From Heracleum sosnowskyi (Eukaryota > Streptophyta > Magnoliopsida > Apiales > Apiaceae): a stretch of 64,000 nucleotides of DNA. The notes under the pieces were generated by a model, which saw only the letters and a list, made by a program, of their open reading frames with translations, did not search any database and was not told the origin of the DNA. The DNA lies in the NCBI GenBank assembly GCA_030848705.1, contig CM061238.1, positions 76,408,685-76,472,684 of the forward strand. Direction: 5' to 3'. The position numbers and the translations under genes are program-made. Position 1 is the first letter of the stretch. Every line of letters starts with the position of its first letter. This document shows positions 31,378 through 43,721 of this stretch, piece by piece.

Positions 31378-32329
31378 GAAAGTCTCTCCTTGGTGGCCTT
31401 GCTTCTGAGTTTCTCTTGAACTTGAACTTAGAGAATTTTCTTGATAGAAAAGCAATGTGTTCATCAATCTCATCTAAGTCATCCAAGTTGGCTGGTTCTG
31501 GTTCTTCTTCTTCTATCATCTTACCTTTACCCTTGCTGACATCACTTCTACAACTAGCTCGACTAGTTGTGGCCTTTGCAGCTTCTTCAGTGTCATCTTC
31601 CAGTTGGTTCACAGATGCAATCAATGCAATGGATCCACCCTTCTTCTGTACCTTTTCAATTTCCTCATCTTGCTCCATTTCCAGCTCATAAGTCTTCAAT
31701 GTTCCATACAGCCTTTTAAGAGTGTAATCTTTGTACTCTTGAGTGTTTCTTAGAGAAACAGTCATAGGCTTCCATTCTTTTGGAAGAGCTCTTAGAAATT
31801 TAAGGTTTGAGTCCTTAGTTTGGTAGATTCTCCCATACAACTTTAATCCATTCAGAAGCTTTTGAAACCTACTAAACGTGTCATTTAGGGTTTCACCAGC
31901 TTTAAAGTGAAAGTGCTCATATTGTTGTATAAGGAGTTGCATTTTGTTCTCCCTTACTTGCTCAGTTCCTTCACATAGTGTTCTGACAGTGTCCCATACT
32001 TCTTTGGAGGTTGTACAGTTTATGACATTATCAAACATCTCTTGCTCCAAACCATTAAACAGAATGTTCATGGTTCTCTTATCTTTATGGATTTCTGCAA
32101 GATCTTCAATAGTCCATTCTGAGACAAGTTTTGGAATTTCTACGTCAGGAGCATCATCTGGCACTCCAACTCTAGATGCAAACTTCATGGGAACGTGTGG
32201 ACCTTTCTCAATGCAGTCTACATATCTCTCATCCATAGACATGAGATGTAAATGCATCTTTACTTTCCAGTAAAAGTAATTGTCCTTATCAAGAACTGGT
32301 ATCTTCACACCTGCATCCTTCTTCACCAT
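31378..32329 (-). pseudogene. gag: A2 Gag, 5' part (split by B)
   Basis: N-terminal 315 codons of A2 Gag with the UBN2-type domain, ending at the B insertion and its TSD gaaag. The ATG at 32329 has the same context as A1. The remainder is at 16987-18511. Sequence is close to A1 Gag with scattered substitutions. Confidence 0.9.
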
Positions 32330-32374
32330 GGTTTCTGTTTTGGTCTTGATCTTTAAACTTCTTGTATGTTAGAA

Positions 32375-32390
32375 GCTTGCTCTGATACCA
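32375..32390 (-). other. A2 primer binding site (tRNA-iMet)
   Basis: Minus-strand TGGTATCAGAGCAAGC lies two bases from the 5' LTR. The core is the same as in A1 and B, with a different flank. Confidence 0.92.
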
Positions 32391-32392
32391 AT

Positions 32393-33387
32393 TGTTATTC
32401 CCAAATGACCTAACAGAATTGTAGAAGGGGGGGGTTGAATACAATTCTTGATATTTTCTTAAACTTAAAACACTGATAAAATAAAACTGAACTGAATAAA
32501 CAAAAACACAAGATATAAATAATTCAGTTGGATTGTTTGATGATCCAACTGAAGTGTTTTTATTGCGGAAATAATCTGTGATACAAAAGTACACAGCTGC
32601 TCAGTTACAGAGTTGTAGAGAAGAATGCTCTCAAAGATAGCTAATACAAACTATTTGTTTTTCTTCTCTTACTTTCTTTCTAACTGCTACACTTGGTTAT
32701 ATATTCCCAAGTTTACAATACTATTTTTGGCTACTCTAAAGTACACTAAAGATAACCGCCAATAGTTTGCTTTTCATCCCTTTGTCCAGTGGTCCTTGGA
32801 GATCCTTGCTTTTGTCTTCATGCTTATTATGATCACTCCCAAAAGCCCAATTGGAAACTGGGATGTTTCCTTATTCCCCATGTCCATTTTAATGGTTTCC
32901 AATGCAAAGTACACTTCCACATCTCCTTTAGATCTGTTCAGTAACCTGTCACTATCACTTTGTCAACTATTCAGAAAAGCAATAATGATTCGTTGATAGC
33001 AGGGAGATGTGTTTCGTTGATAGCTTTATTCTTCATTCCGTTGATGGTGTTTCTCTCGTTTCGTTGATAGAGTAATCTTCATACCGTTGACATGTCTTCA
33101 CTTAGGCAAAATTATAAGGCATGATATACTTACAATTAACCAACCTATTTTGCCTATCTAGTACTTAGTCAACATGACTTAGGAAACCTATCTAATACAT
33201 ACATCAAATGCATATCAAACTGTGAAGTATTGTACAGTGCAATTGCTACAACACTCATTCCGTTGATGAGCTTCCTGTCAACGAAACACTGCAAAGCATG
33301 CCATTTCGTTGACAGTTACAAAATAACTTAATACAAAATCTACTAAGTGTTTTTACAATTATCATCAAGAACAACATATTCCTAACA
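32393..33387 (-). repeat. A2 5' LTR
   Basis: This 995-bp LTR is nearly identical to the one at 7465-8459. The TATA-like box on the minus strand is GAATATATAACC at about 32693-32704. Family-A word clusters lie at about 32985-33090 and 33255-33315. Confidence 0.95.
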
Positions 33388-33392
33388 GAAAT

Positions 33393-35298
33393 TGTTGCAT
33401 TAAGGTTGAAAAGAATAGCTGCTAGCAGACCAAATGGTCATTTCGTTGACAGTCATGATGGTGGATTCGTTGACAGTCAAAATGAGCGTTTCGTTGACAG
33501 CCAAAATGGTCATACCGTTGACAGTCATAGAAATGCTTCTAGAAGTGATCAGTTAGGGACAACAAATTCAGGGGGAGTTTCTCAAGGACAAATATCCAAT
33601 CAAGGCAATCATGATCATGAAGCTACCTCTTCAAGAGCAAATCTACCTCCCTCAAGGAAATGGACTAAAGATCATCCCTTTGAACTTATTATAGGTGATG
33701 TTACTTCAAAAGTCCAAACTAGAAGAGCAACTCAAGAAGAATGTCTATATAGCAGCTTTCTGTCTCAAGATGAGCCAAAGAAAGTTGAGGATGCACTTCT
33801 AGATCCATATTGGGTTTTAGCTATGCAAGAGGAGCTAAACCAATTTGAGAGGAACAATGTATGGAAGCTGGTGCCCAAGCCTAAGGACAGGAGTGTCATA
33901 GGCACAAAATGGGTGTTCAGAAACAAGATGGATGAAAATGGCATAGTCACAAGGAACAAAGCTAGATTGGTTGCAAAAGGCTATTCACAGGAAGAAGGAA
34001 TTGATTTTGATGAAACCTTTGCTCCTGTTGCTAGACTAGAAGCAATAAGGATTTTCCTACCCTATACAGCCCATGCCAATTTCAAAGTCTATCAAATGGA
34101 TGTGAAGAGTGCTTTTCTGAATGGGGAATTGGAAGATGAGGTGTATGTAAGTCAACCTCCTGGTTTTGAAGATGATGATTTTCCAGAATATGTATACTTC
34201 CTTCTCAAAGCACTCTATGGTTTGAAACAAGCACCTAGAGCCTAGTATGACACACTTTCACAGTTCCTCCTTGAGAATCACTTCACTAGAGGTACTGTAG
34301 ATAAAACTCTTTTTCACAGGGTTGTGAATGGCTCTACTATACTTGTTCAAATTTATGTAGATGACGTAATCTTTGGGTCTACAGATGAGAAACTTTGTCA
34401 AAAGTTTGCCAAGCTTATGCAAAGTAAATATTAAATGAGCATGATGGGAGAATTAACTTACTTTCTTGGTCTTCAAGTGAAGCAAGTTAATGAAGGCATT
34501 TTCATTAGTCAAACAAAATATATTCATGATTTATTAAAGAAGTTTAACTTAATGGAATGCTCTCCTGCCAAAACTCCCATGCCTACTGCCACCAAACTTG
34601 AATTGAATACTAAGGAAAAATCTGTGGACATTTCAGGTTACAGAGGCATGGTACACTCACTTTTATATTTAACAGCTAGTAGACCTGATATTATGTTTGC
34701 TACATGTCTATGTGCTAGATTTCAAGCTGATCCTAGGGAATCCCATGTAGTTGCTATTAAAAGAATTTTCAGATATCTCAAAGGAACACCAAACCTTGGC
34801 ATTTGGTATCCTAGAGAATCTGGCTTTGAACTAATTGGTTATTCAGATGCAGATTTTTCCGGATGTAAAATTGACAGGAAAAGCACAACAGACACCTGTC
34901 AATTCTTAGGAAACAAGCTTGTCTCATGGTTCAGCAAGAAACAAAACTCAGTTTCTACCTCCACAGCTGAGGCTGAGTATATTGCAGCTGGAAGTTGTTG
35001 TGCACAGATTTTATGGATGAAAAATCAACTACTTGATTATGGAATAAGAGTTGAGAAAATTCCTATTTTCTGTGACAACACTAGTGCCATTGCCATTACT
35101 GAGAATCCAGTGCAGCATTCAAGGACCAAGCACATTGACATCAAGTACCATTTCATTAGAGAACATGTTATGAATGGTACTGTGGAGTTACATTTTGCTC
35201 CAAGTGAACAACAACTTGCAGACATCTTTACCAAGCCACATGATGAATCCACATTCTCAATATTAGTAAGTGAGCTAGGTATGCTAAATTTCTCTTAA
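33393..35298 (+). pseudogene. pol: A1 Pol, part 2: RT and RNase H (broken)
   Basis: Continuation of A1 pol after the A2 insertion. First comes the linker with four FVDS-type repeats, encoded by family-A words at about 33435-33525. RT motifs follow (KARLVAKGYSQEEGIDF, MDVKSAFLNGELEDEVY, IYVDDVIFGS), then RNase H (DADFSGC, AEAEYIAAG, CDNTSAI). Two nonsense changes relative to A2 are visible: TGG to TAG at about 34243-34245 and GAA to TAA at about 34432-34434. The downstream open part ends normally at 35298. Confidence 0.92.
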
Positions 35299-35837
35299 TT
35301 ATTTTGAGATTTTTGCAAGTTAAAATGTAGCCAGAAATTTGCTATGTTTTTCTGTGAATTAATTTTCTCAGGAAAAAGTGAAATTTTGTCTAAGTCAAAA
35401 TTACTATGTCAACAAAACGCACCATTTCGTTGACAGTCTTAGCATTTTTCTGGGTGTTTCGTTGATAGCTCTTTTATATCAACGAAACACAGCTTTATCA
35501 ACGAAACAAACGGGACCTTAAACGCCCAATTGTGATTCGTTGATACAGCGCTTTTAATCTGAACCGTTGAAATTTTGACACGTCTTTTACCACGATCTAT
35601 GCATACACCCCTGTAAGTATAAATCATGGTAATTCTTTAAAAGTAACGGTTATATTTTTAAGCCAATCCAGTAATTTTTATTTATTATTGGACTCTTTTT
35701 CTGAGAATTTTTGGGGGAGTATTTAAGAAATTCTATTTTCTTTAATTTCTTTTTACCTGTTCTCAAAAATTCCAAAGGCTTTTCTCTCTTCTTCTCTCTA
35801 ACAAGCAATTCAGTTCGAAGCTTTTCTTCACACAACA
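35299..35837 (+). promoter_or_regulatory. A1 spacer and putative third-ORF promoter
   Basis: Family-A words cluster at about 35408-35545. GGGGGAG lies at 35713-35719 and TATTTAAG at 35720-35727, 118 bp before the ATG. A CT-rich patch is at about 35780-35799, followed by CACAACAATGG. The arrangement matches that of A2. Whether it is transcribed on its own is unknown. Confidence 0.5.
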
Positions 35838-38800
35838 ATGGCACCCATAGTCAAGCTTATGTCTGCTGGAGGGTTCATCTATGAGAAGAACAACTCCATC
35901 CCTTTTGTTGTCAAGGAAAACCCAAACAGTATCTTTTTCAAGATGATGGACTTCATGAAGAACTGCAAGTTGAGCTATGCAATGTTTCACTCAACTCCTC
36001 TCTATAATGAGATAATCGAGGAGATCTGGACCTCGTGTGAGTATAGTGGAACAAACTGCACACTGCAATTCACTCTCCAAGGTAATGAGTACATAGTTAA
36101 TTCTGATGTATTGCAAGCATGTCTACATATTCCTGAAAATAACTGTGATGTTTTGCCTACAATCACTGAAATGGTTAACATGCTAAATTCAATAAACTAC
36201 TCTTTGCCTACTAATAATCTGGGTAGAATAATTAGGAGAGGTTTGGTTAGGGAATATAGTTATTTAGCTGATGCATTTATCAAGGTCTTTTCTGGAAAGA
36301 TTAGTAATTTTGATGCATTAACTAATTCCATGTTGATTCTTTTTACCATGCTCCTAACTGATAGATATTACAACTTTAGCACCCAACTTATGTATGAAAT
36401 TGGTGCTAAGTTGGGTGACAAGGCTAATAGGAAAAAGAATATCTACTATGCTAGGTTTCTGATGATGTTGGCTAATCATGTTAGTCCAACACCATTAGTA
36501 ATCTCTAACCCTGTTTCCAAGTTTGAGTGTTTTGTGCAAGAGAAGAGAGTATTGACAGACATACTGAGGCTGAACCATAATGGTGAGGTTCCAGTGGTGT
36601 ATCTACCAGTAATTGAGGTAACTACTGCTATCCCTTCTAGTATAATTGTTACTTCAATTGTATCACCCAGTCCTGTTGCTGTGGAGTCTGTAGCTGTGAC
36701 CCAACAGGCTCCTGCCCCAGCAACAAAACCAAAATCAAAGAAATCCTCCAAGCCAACCTCAGGTGCTTCCCAAAAGGCACCTGTTGTAAAATCCACTACA
36801 CAACCTAAGGGGAGTGTTTCTGGAGCTGTGAGAGGTGAGGGAAGGGGTGAACATAAAAGAAACCCTAAGGATAAGGAAGGACAGATGAGTGAAATCCAGC
36901 CAAGCCCCATTGTGTCTTCCCAACAAGGCACAATGAGTAAAATGGATTTAAACACAAGTCTAGTTGCATCCTCCCAAAAGGATGTGATTATTGAAACAAT
37001 CTCTCCTCCAAGAGCACACTCCAAAAGGGTAAGGGACACTTCAAGCCCACAGTCTACATTTTCCCAATACCAAAGGAGAGTGAAGCAAAAGTCCAAGGGT
37101 ACACAGGGTGCACACACACTAGAAGCAACACTTCCAGTTTCTCAAATTCAGTTTGATGTAACCCCTATTATTACTCTGGGTTACAGTCCCATTCTCTAAA
37201 CATTAATCTTGATTTATCTCCATCCAATTCACCAACTCAATCTTTAGATGTGGACATGATCAATACATCTTTTCCTGATTCTCCAACTCTTATCTTGGAG
37301 AAGCCCCACTCTGAAGCTGATGGCCATCACTTGTTAAGTGATTTGTTGGGCCATCAACCAATTTTTTCTGAAGTTGCAAGAGGATCTGTGGACCATTCTC
37401 TAAAATCAATCACCACAGATTCTACTATAATTTCACTTTCTCAAAGTGCTTTATTGACTTCATCAACGAAACAGCTTCTTTCGTTGACAAGTGTTTCTCC
37501 ATCAACGGTATCCATACCGTTGACAGTTCAAACTACCATTCCGTTGATAGGTCAATCTACACCCCTTATTGCAAATCCAGTTGTTTCCACAACTAGTGTA
37601 GATGACCTGGTGGTAGTTGAGACACTTTTAGGTTTGAGAGGGAGTGAAATTGAGAGGCTGGCTTGCAGCTAGGCAAAAGGAGAGTCTGAGAGTGAGAGGC
37701 TGGCTATTTCTTCTAGCCAGGCAAAAGGAGAGATTGAGAGTACCACCTTAGTAGGTGAAGGTGAGGGTGTGAGAGGTGTGAGCCATGGGGAGCCCATGAT
37801 GCAAGAAAAGAGTGGAGAGAGAGAAGGGACTACAGGAGCAATAAGGATGGAAGCAGCCATTGCTAGTGAGTTAATGAGGGTCAGTGAGGGAGAAAGGGAA
37901 CTTATCTTCCAAGAGCATTATCAACAAACTCTGGATAGTATTTCCCTGGACCCTGAGACCTTTACTCATCATGTGTCAGCCTATCAAGTTATGGCTCAAC
38001 AGGGCAATGTGGAGGCAGAAAGGTCACTCAACTTAATTCATACTACTGCATCATTGCAAAGAGCAAAGGATGCCTTGACCAATCTACCTCCAGGAGTTGC
38101 AGCAAGTGGAGACTTTGAGTTTTCTGATGATGAAGACAGCTTTGGTGACAATCTACAGGTGGCCACCACTACACAGACTGGGACTTCTGTGGTGCCTCCT
38201 ACACCAAACTGGCTTTCTCAAGATATGCATGGTAGATCCAACTTGGATGCTGCTATTACAAGGCAGTACAATGAGGCATATCTAGCTCATGAGTCAGCAA
38301 CTGCAAGGGACAAGAAATTCTACAAGGCCATAATGGATTCTCTGGAAATTCAAAGGCTACAAATGTTGCAGACAAGGATTGAGGCTACAGAAATCAAGGA
38401 TTTAATTAGCAACCTTAGGGATGCTACTGACAGGAGGCTAGATGAAAAGCTTCCTCTTCACACTGTCTCCAAGATGTCAAGGTTTTTCACCAAGGAACCT
38501 GAAGTGTCCTCATCTTTGAAAACTCTCTCCTCTAGAGTGGACAAAGTTGAGGCTACACTTTCTCACATGCAAAAGGAACATGAGAAGCAAACTAGCCTAC
38601 TCACCCAGCTTCTGGCAGCTCAAGGAATCCCTATCATCTCACTTGATGATAACAAAAAGGGGGAGAAAACTAAGGAGCTAGAGATACAAATCACAAAGGT
38701 TTTGGTCCCAGCCATCTCCTTGCCAGAAGAGCCATTAGCAATGAGGGAGTTTGGAAAGAAGAAAAAGGATGGTATTGACCTGATCCAGGAAGCTTCTATG

Positions 38801-40304
38801 AGGATGAGACTTGCAGAACAAATCAAAGACCATTGGTCCAATATAGAAGCAAGGGTCAAGAAAATTGCTGGAACTACAAAGGACTCAAATCCATCAACGG
38901 ATCAACCATCAACGAATGCCATGGTTCTAGTGTCAACGGAATGGGAGCCACATACCAATTCTTTCTATAAGGTAGAGCCCCTTCTACATGGAGTCACTCA
39001 AGGTCCAAGGAAGGAAAAAGGACAAACTTCATGCATTAGGGATGTGGAACAAGCTACACTCCAAAGAAGCTTATCTCCCAAGTCCCCTGCTAAACCAAAG
39101 GGCAAAAATATAGCAAGGACTTTCTATCCTGCACCTTATCCAGATGAGCTCAAGCTTCTTGGTCTTCTTATCACAAAAAGCAAGGAAAGCAATGATTATG
39201 AGATAAGGAAGCAAAGGGCAATTGTCTACAGGAATGGACAAGAAATCTGTGTTTGGGCTGGTCACCCAAACTTTGCTGAAGCTAAAGCTGAAGAGTCAGA
39301 AAGAGCAGCAATGCAAGCCCTTGCTGTTGCTAAGTCTCTTGATGAAGAAGAAATACAACTAGAAGAAAAAGCAAGAGAGGAAAGGAGTGCAAAAAAAAGC
39401 ACAAGGCAACCAAAGGCAAGAGCTAGGAGAAACATAGCCTTTGAGAATGATGACTCTCAGAGCATTGCATCAGACTCTTCTGTACCAATTGCACCTCCAA
39501 CAATTCCTGATCCAGTTTCAGAGGTAAAGTTAGCCTGTGATCCTAATCATCCTGTAAATTTCCATGATCAGCCAATTGAGCCAAAGGGAGAGCCAATTGA
39601 GTTTGATGAGGCCAACTTTCCAAAATTCCTCTTTGAAATGGATCCAAAGAAGAAATCTAAGCAAAAGGGCTACCAAGGCTAAGCCATTTCTGATAAGGAG
39701 ACCACAAGCTGAGAAACCCCCTACCAACTTAGAAGACTTCATCTACATTGCTGATATCAGGGAGGAGTCTGACATTCATATCAATCTTGATGACCTGGTT
39801 GAAGTAAGAGGAATAGAATCTTCTTACAAACTACCAGAGAGATTGGTATTTGTCTACAAGGGTGGAAGAGAACAGGTTTGGCCTCTACACAGAATTCTGG
39901 GAGAAGACTATCAGACACTACTATCTGTGTTTAAATGTTTGAAGAAAGATTTTGGTTTTACCAAAACAGCCAAGTCTGAGGTTGTCTCCAAGATTTGCCA
40001 AATCAAAGCTAGCTGGAACAAGCCTAGTGCACTTCCCAGAGTATTGAAGGTCCCTCAAACAGGAAAGATAATTCATCTCCAACCTTTTTGGATGATGGAA
40101 TTCAGAGATAAGGACAACTGTAGAAGATTCTTCAGAATAGAAGACCAACTGGAGAAGGCATCCAATGAAACTATAAGGTTAATGCAATCCAAGTTGGGAA
40201 ATCAAGATGAAGAAGAGAAGATTTTCTACAGAAGACTTCAAGCTCAAATTGAGGAGAACAGTGCAAGAAAAGGGAAGAAAACAAGACCACAGAGGCAAAG
40301 ATGA
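35838..40304 (+). pseudogene. A1 third ORF (frameshifted, with stop)
   Basis: Homologue of the 1482-aa protein of A2. It is open to about 37178, where one G is missing from a GGGG run relative to A2. It continues in another frame to a TAG at 37670-37672, where A2 codes through. It is open again to about 39660, where a second frameshift precedes the C-terminal domain, which runs to the TGA at 40302-40304. N-terminal domain, coiled coil (about 38280-38610) and C-terminal domain are all recognisable. Family-A words are at about 37458-37550 and 38888-38942. Confidence 0.88.
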
Positions 40305-40480
40305 AAAATCTGCTCAGTCTAGAGGAGCAACTCTGTGCACTTGTTTTGTAAGATTTTCTACTTTTCATTTCAATTAAATTCAATGAAGCTCAATGCAATT
40401 TCTACTTTTATCATGTGTAATATGTCTGAGTGTTTTTGTTATCATCAAGGCTCTTGATTTATGGCTGTTATTCTATCAGT

Positions 40481-40497
40481 CATAAATTGGGGGAGAT
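40481..40497 (+). other. A1 polypurine tract
   Basis: CATAAATTGGGGGAGAT ends at the 3' LTR. The GGGGGAG core is at 40489-40495. Confidence 0.88.
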
Positions 40498-41539
40498 TGT
40501 TAGGAATATGTTGTTCTTGATGATAATTATAAAAACACTTAGTAGATTTTGTATTAAGTCATTTTGTAGCTGTCAACAAAATGGCATGCTTTGCAGCATT
40601 CCGTTGACAGGAAGCTCATCAACGAAATGAGTAATGTAGCAATTGCATTGTACAATACTTCACAGTTTGATATGCATTCTGTTGTATGTATTAGATAGGT
40701 TTTCTAAGTCATGTTGACTAAGTACTAGATAGGCAAAATAGGTTGGTTAATTGTAAATATATTATGCCTTGTAATTTTGCCTAAGTGAAGACATGTCAAC
40801 GGTATGAAGATCACTCTGTCAACGGTATGGAGTTTACCCATCAACGAAACGAGGGAAACACCATCAACGAAACGAAGGAAACACCATCAACGGAATGAAG
40901 AATAAAGCTATCAACGAAACACATCTCCCTGCTATCAACGAATCACTATTGCTTTTTGAGCAGTTGACAAAGTGATAGTGACAGTTTACTGAACAGATCT
41001 AAAGGAGATATGGAAGTGTACTTTGCATTGGAAGCCATCAAAATGGTTACTGGAAATAAGGAAACATTCCAATTTCCAATAAGGCTCTTGGGAATGATTA
41101 AAATTAGCATGAAGACAAAAGCAAAGATCTCCAAGAATCATTGGACAAAAGGAATGAAAAGCAAGCTACTGATGGTTACTACTATTGTTCTTTAGTTTAG
41201 CCAAACGTAGAATTGTAAACTTGGGTATTTATAACCAAGTGTAGCAGTTACTTTAAAGACAAGAGAAGAAAAACAAATAGTCTGTATTAGCTATCTTTGA
41301 GAGCATACTTCTCTACAATCTTGTAACTGAGCAGCTGTGTACATTTTGTATCACAGATTATTTCCGCAATAAAAATCACTTCAGTTGGATCATCAAACAA
41401 TCCAACTGAAATTATTTATGTGCTTGTGATTTTTACTTTAAGTTCAGTTTTTATTTATAAGTTGTTTTAAGTTTAAGAAATATCAAGAATTGTATTCAAC
41501 CCCCCTTCTACAATTCTGTTAGGTCATTTGGGATTAACA
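40498..41539 (+). repeat. A1 3' LTR
   Basis: This 1042-bp copy of the LTR at 2443-3485 has about 11 substitutions and one fewer C in the poly-C run. One family word has been lost here (TCAACAAAATG for TCAACGAAATG near 40572). Confidence 0.95.
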
Positions 41540-42598
41540 AATGTTAACAAATGAACAATACATTCTGGAAAAGAAAATTGTTAATAAATGGATGTGACGA
41601 ACAGAGTAGGTAGACGAAATTTTTGTATAATTTGAATGTTAATGTTCTTAATTTAAAAATTATAGAAATAACTAATAATGAGAGATATAATGTGTATAAT
41701 ATTTCTTATATTAGATCGAATTTTAATAGTATATTTTATGCATGAATAATTAATTTAATTCAAATAAAGTATAATATAAATTATGAATTGTAATCAACAT
41801 AATTAATATATATTAAATTGAAAACATACAACTGCAATAATATATAGTGATTGAATATATAGATATATAAAATTACGAAAAGCAAAAAAAAAGAAACACA
41901 AATTTATATAAATAATTCAAACGAACATTTTATTTATTCAAACATCAAAGCAAAAAAATAATAATATAAGAGATAAAAGACGTGGGTTATCTAATAAGTT
42001 TTTTGAAATAAACTCAAAAAGGCATGTAGCATAGTGGTTAAGACCATTGATATCTTGGAAGTAGGTTGGAGGTTCGAATCTTTGTAGTAACACATCTATT
42101 AAAAAAAAATTGTATAAAAATATACGAGTGGCATGAAAAGGAAAAAAGAAAAACAAATTTATATAAATAATTCAAACCAACATTTTATTTATTCAAACAT
42201 CAAAGTAAAAAAAATAATATAAGAGATAAAAGACGCTGGTTATCTAATAAGTTTTTTGAAATAAACTCAAAAAGGCATGTAGTATAGTGGTTAAGCCCAT
42301 GGATATCTTGGAAGGAGGTTGGAGGTTCGAATCATATAAGAGATAAAAGAGGTGGGTTATCTAATAAGTTTTTTTAAATTAACTTAAAAAGACATGTAGC
42401 ATAGTGGTTAAGTCCATGGATATCTTGGAAGAAGGTTGGAGGTTCGAATCTTTGTAGTAACACATCTATTAAAAAATTTTTGTATAAATAATATACGAGT
42501 GACATTTTTGTTATTTTTCAAAAGAAAAGGGTAAAACGGTAATTTCGCGGCCATTTAATTGGCAACTTTTGCCCTTGTGTTGGCCTATTATATATATA
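41540..42598 (-). mobile_element. Helitron-like unit H2, right part
   Basis: Continuation of H2 after A1. It starts with the TSD aatgt, and the sequence then joins smoothly to 2442, as shown by the uninterrupted copy at 44421-44460. It ends (5' end on the minus strand) with the conserved TTGCCCTTGTGTTGGCC near 42570-42585. It holds three partial tandem copies of the tRNA-like module (A boxes start near 42027, 42280 and 42397). Confidence 0.5.
41880..42590. repeat. Tandem copies of tRNA-like module (H2)
   Basis: Three imperfect copies of a roughly 250-bp block occur, the middle one shortened. Each carries TAGCATAGTGG (A-box-like) and GGTTCGAATC (B-box-like), 44 nt from start to start, the spacing of a tRNA internal promoter. 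The parts outside the boxes do not fold into a full tRNA that I can see. Confidence 0.7.
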
Positions 42599-43097
42599 CT
42601 AGCGTAACAGCCCGTGCAAGGCACGGGCCTGCATAGAGATGTCAATAATTTTTATCGTGAAAAAGTTGGTCGTGATCGATTTATTAGATTAAGGATTGTG
42701 TATTCTTAAGTTTGAGAGCGTAAAATGAGAAGTATGGTTCATGCATAGTGAGGAGTAAAGAATTTTTTTGGCGAATAGTGTAATTACTTTGAATCACAAA
42801 CATAACTATGCCAAGGCTCTAAGACTTGTTTATAGTGACTATTATTGATTTTGAGATCAAATTGAAATATTGTAGAATTTGAAGCACGAATGTACTATTG
42901 TTCTTCTTGCGATTATAAGCAGGTTTACCTATGTTTTGTGTGTTAGAGAAATGATAGTTTGTAGATTGGTAATTTGCGTTAGAGAGCGGTTGTTATATGT
43001 TTTTCGGGAATTGATTGGGTTTTTTTTTTTTTTTTTGCAATCTAGGTTATGAATAGGTTATATGCATGCAATGTTGTTGTAATATAATCGAACATGC

Positions 43098-43367
43098 ATG
43101 AATGAGATAGAGGATTTTAAAAAGAAGCTGAAGGCCGACGCATCTGTGCACACCCTCACATCACCCAAGTTTGTGATAAACACCTTGGGAGATGAACACC
43201 TATTACAGTTTGGAGTATTCATGTCACCTATTTGTTTTTGGTTTTTTACATGGGAACTGATTCTGCACTCCTCTCATGTGTTCATCTTTATATTAAATTA
43301 TATTAACACACTTAGTAAATGCATTAAGAATGTGTTTGGAATATCGTTTTACAGTTACACATTTTAA
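43098..43367 (+). pseudogene. Coding-like fragment in H3 (unknown)
   Basis: This short ORF begins MNEIEDFKKKLKADASVHTL, and its first 40 or so codons look protein-like. The homologous place in H2 (1683-1830) keeps the same reading with few changes but hits TAG where this copy has TGG. It may be a captured exon piece carried by the unit. I do not recognise the source. Confidence 0.3.
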
Positions 43368-43721
43368 TCCAATTTATTACTATATATTAAACCTCAACAC
43401 AAGGGCAAAAATTTCCAATTAAATGGTCGTCACAAAAATGTCACTGATATATTATTATGCAAAAATATATTAATAGTTGTTAGTACAAAGAAACAAACCT
43501 CCAACCTCCTTCTAAGATGTTCATGGGTTTAACCACTATTCTACATGCCTGTTTGAGTTTACTTCAAAAAATTTATTAGATAATCCACGTGTTTCTTCTC
43601 TTATCTTATATTATTTTTACTTTGATGTTTAAATAAATAAAATATTGGTTTGTATTATTTATATAAATCAGTTTTTATTTTCACCTTTTCGTAATTTTGG
43701 TCAAAAATTTTATTTTTCGGA

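Larger units (their letters stand above)
7465..33387 (-). mobile_element. Sirevirus-like copia element A2 (middle, with nested B)
   Basis: LTRs at 7465-8459 and 32393-33387 are 995 bp each, with direct 5-bp duplication gaaat at 7460-7464 and 33388-33392 in A1 pol. By eye the LTRs differ at three positions. Without B the element is about 13.05 kb. It belongs to the same family as A1: Gag, Pol and third ORF are homologous throughout and it carries the same TCAACGRWAYG words. Its LTR is shorter and forms a different subfamily. Gag is split by B but the two halves add to exactly 824 codons, the same as in A1. Pol has one stop and the third ORF is intact. Confidence 0.95.
2443..41539 (+). mobile_element. 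Sirevirus-like Ty1/copia element A1 (outer, with nested A2 and B)
   Basis: The two LTRs (2443-3485 and 40498-41539) are in direct orientation, start TGTTA and end TAACA, and are flanked by the 5-bp duplication aatgt (2438-2442 and 41540-41544). Without the nested insert the element is about 13.2 kb. The order is LTR, iMet primer site, gag, pol, large third ORF, PPT, LTR. By eye the LTRs differ at about 11 positions plus one indel, making this the oldest of the three. Gag is open. Pol has three stop codons and the A2 insertion. The third ORF has two frameshifts and a stop. A1 is therefore not autonomous now. Confidence 0.95.

Noticed and set aside
33435..33525. FVDS peptide repeat as a functional protein repeat
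   Set aside because: The same DNA word occurs in LTRs and is read in other frames elsewhere, so the peptide repeat is better seen as a by-product of the DNA word.
42027..42080. Functional tRNA gene
   Set aside because: A and B boxes are present, but no full cloverleaf or acceptor stem can be folded from the flanks, and the block recurs as a repeat.
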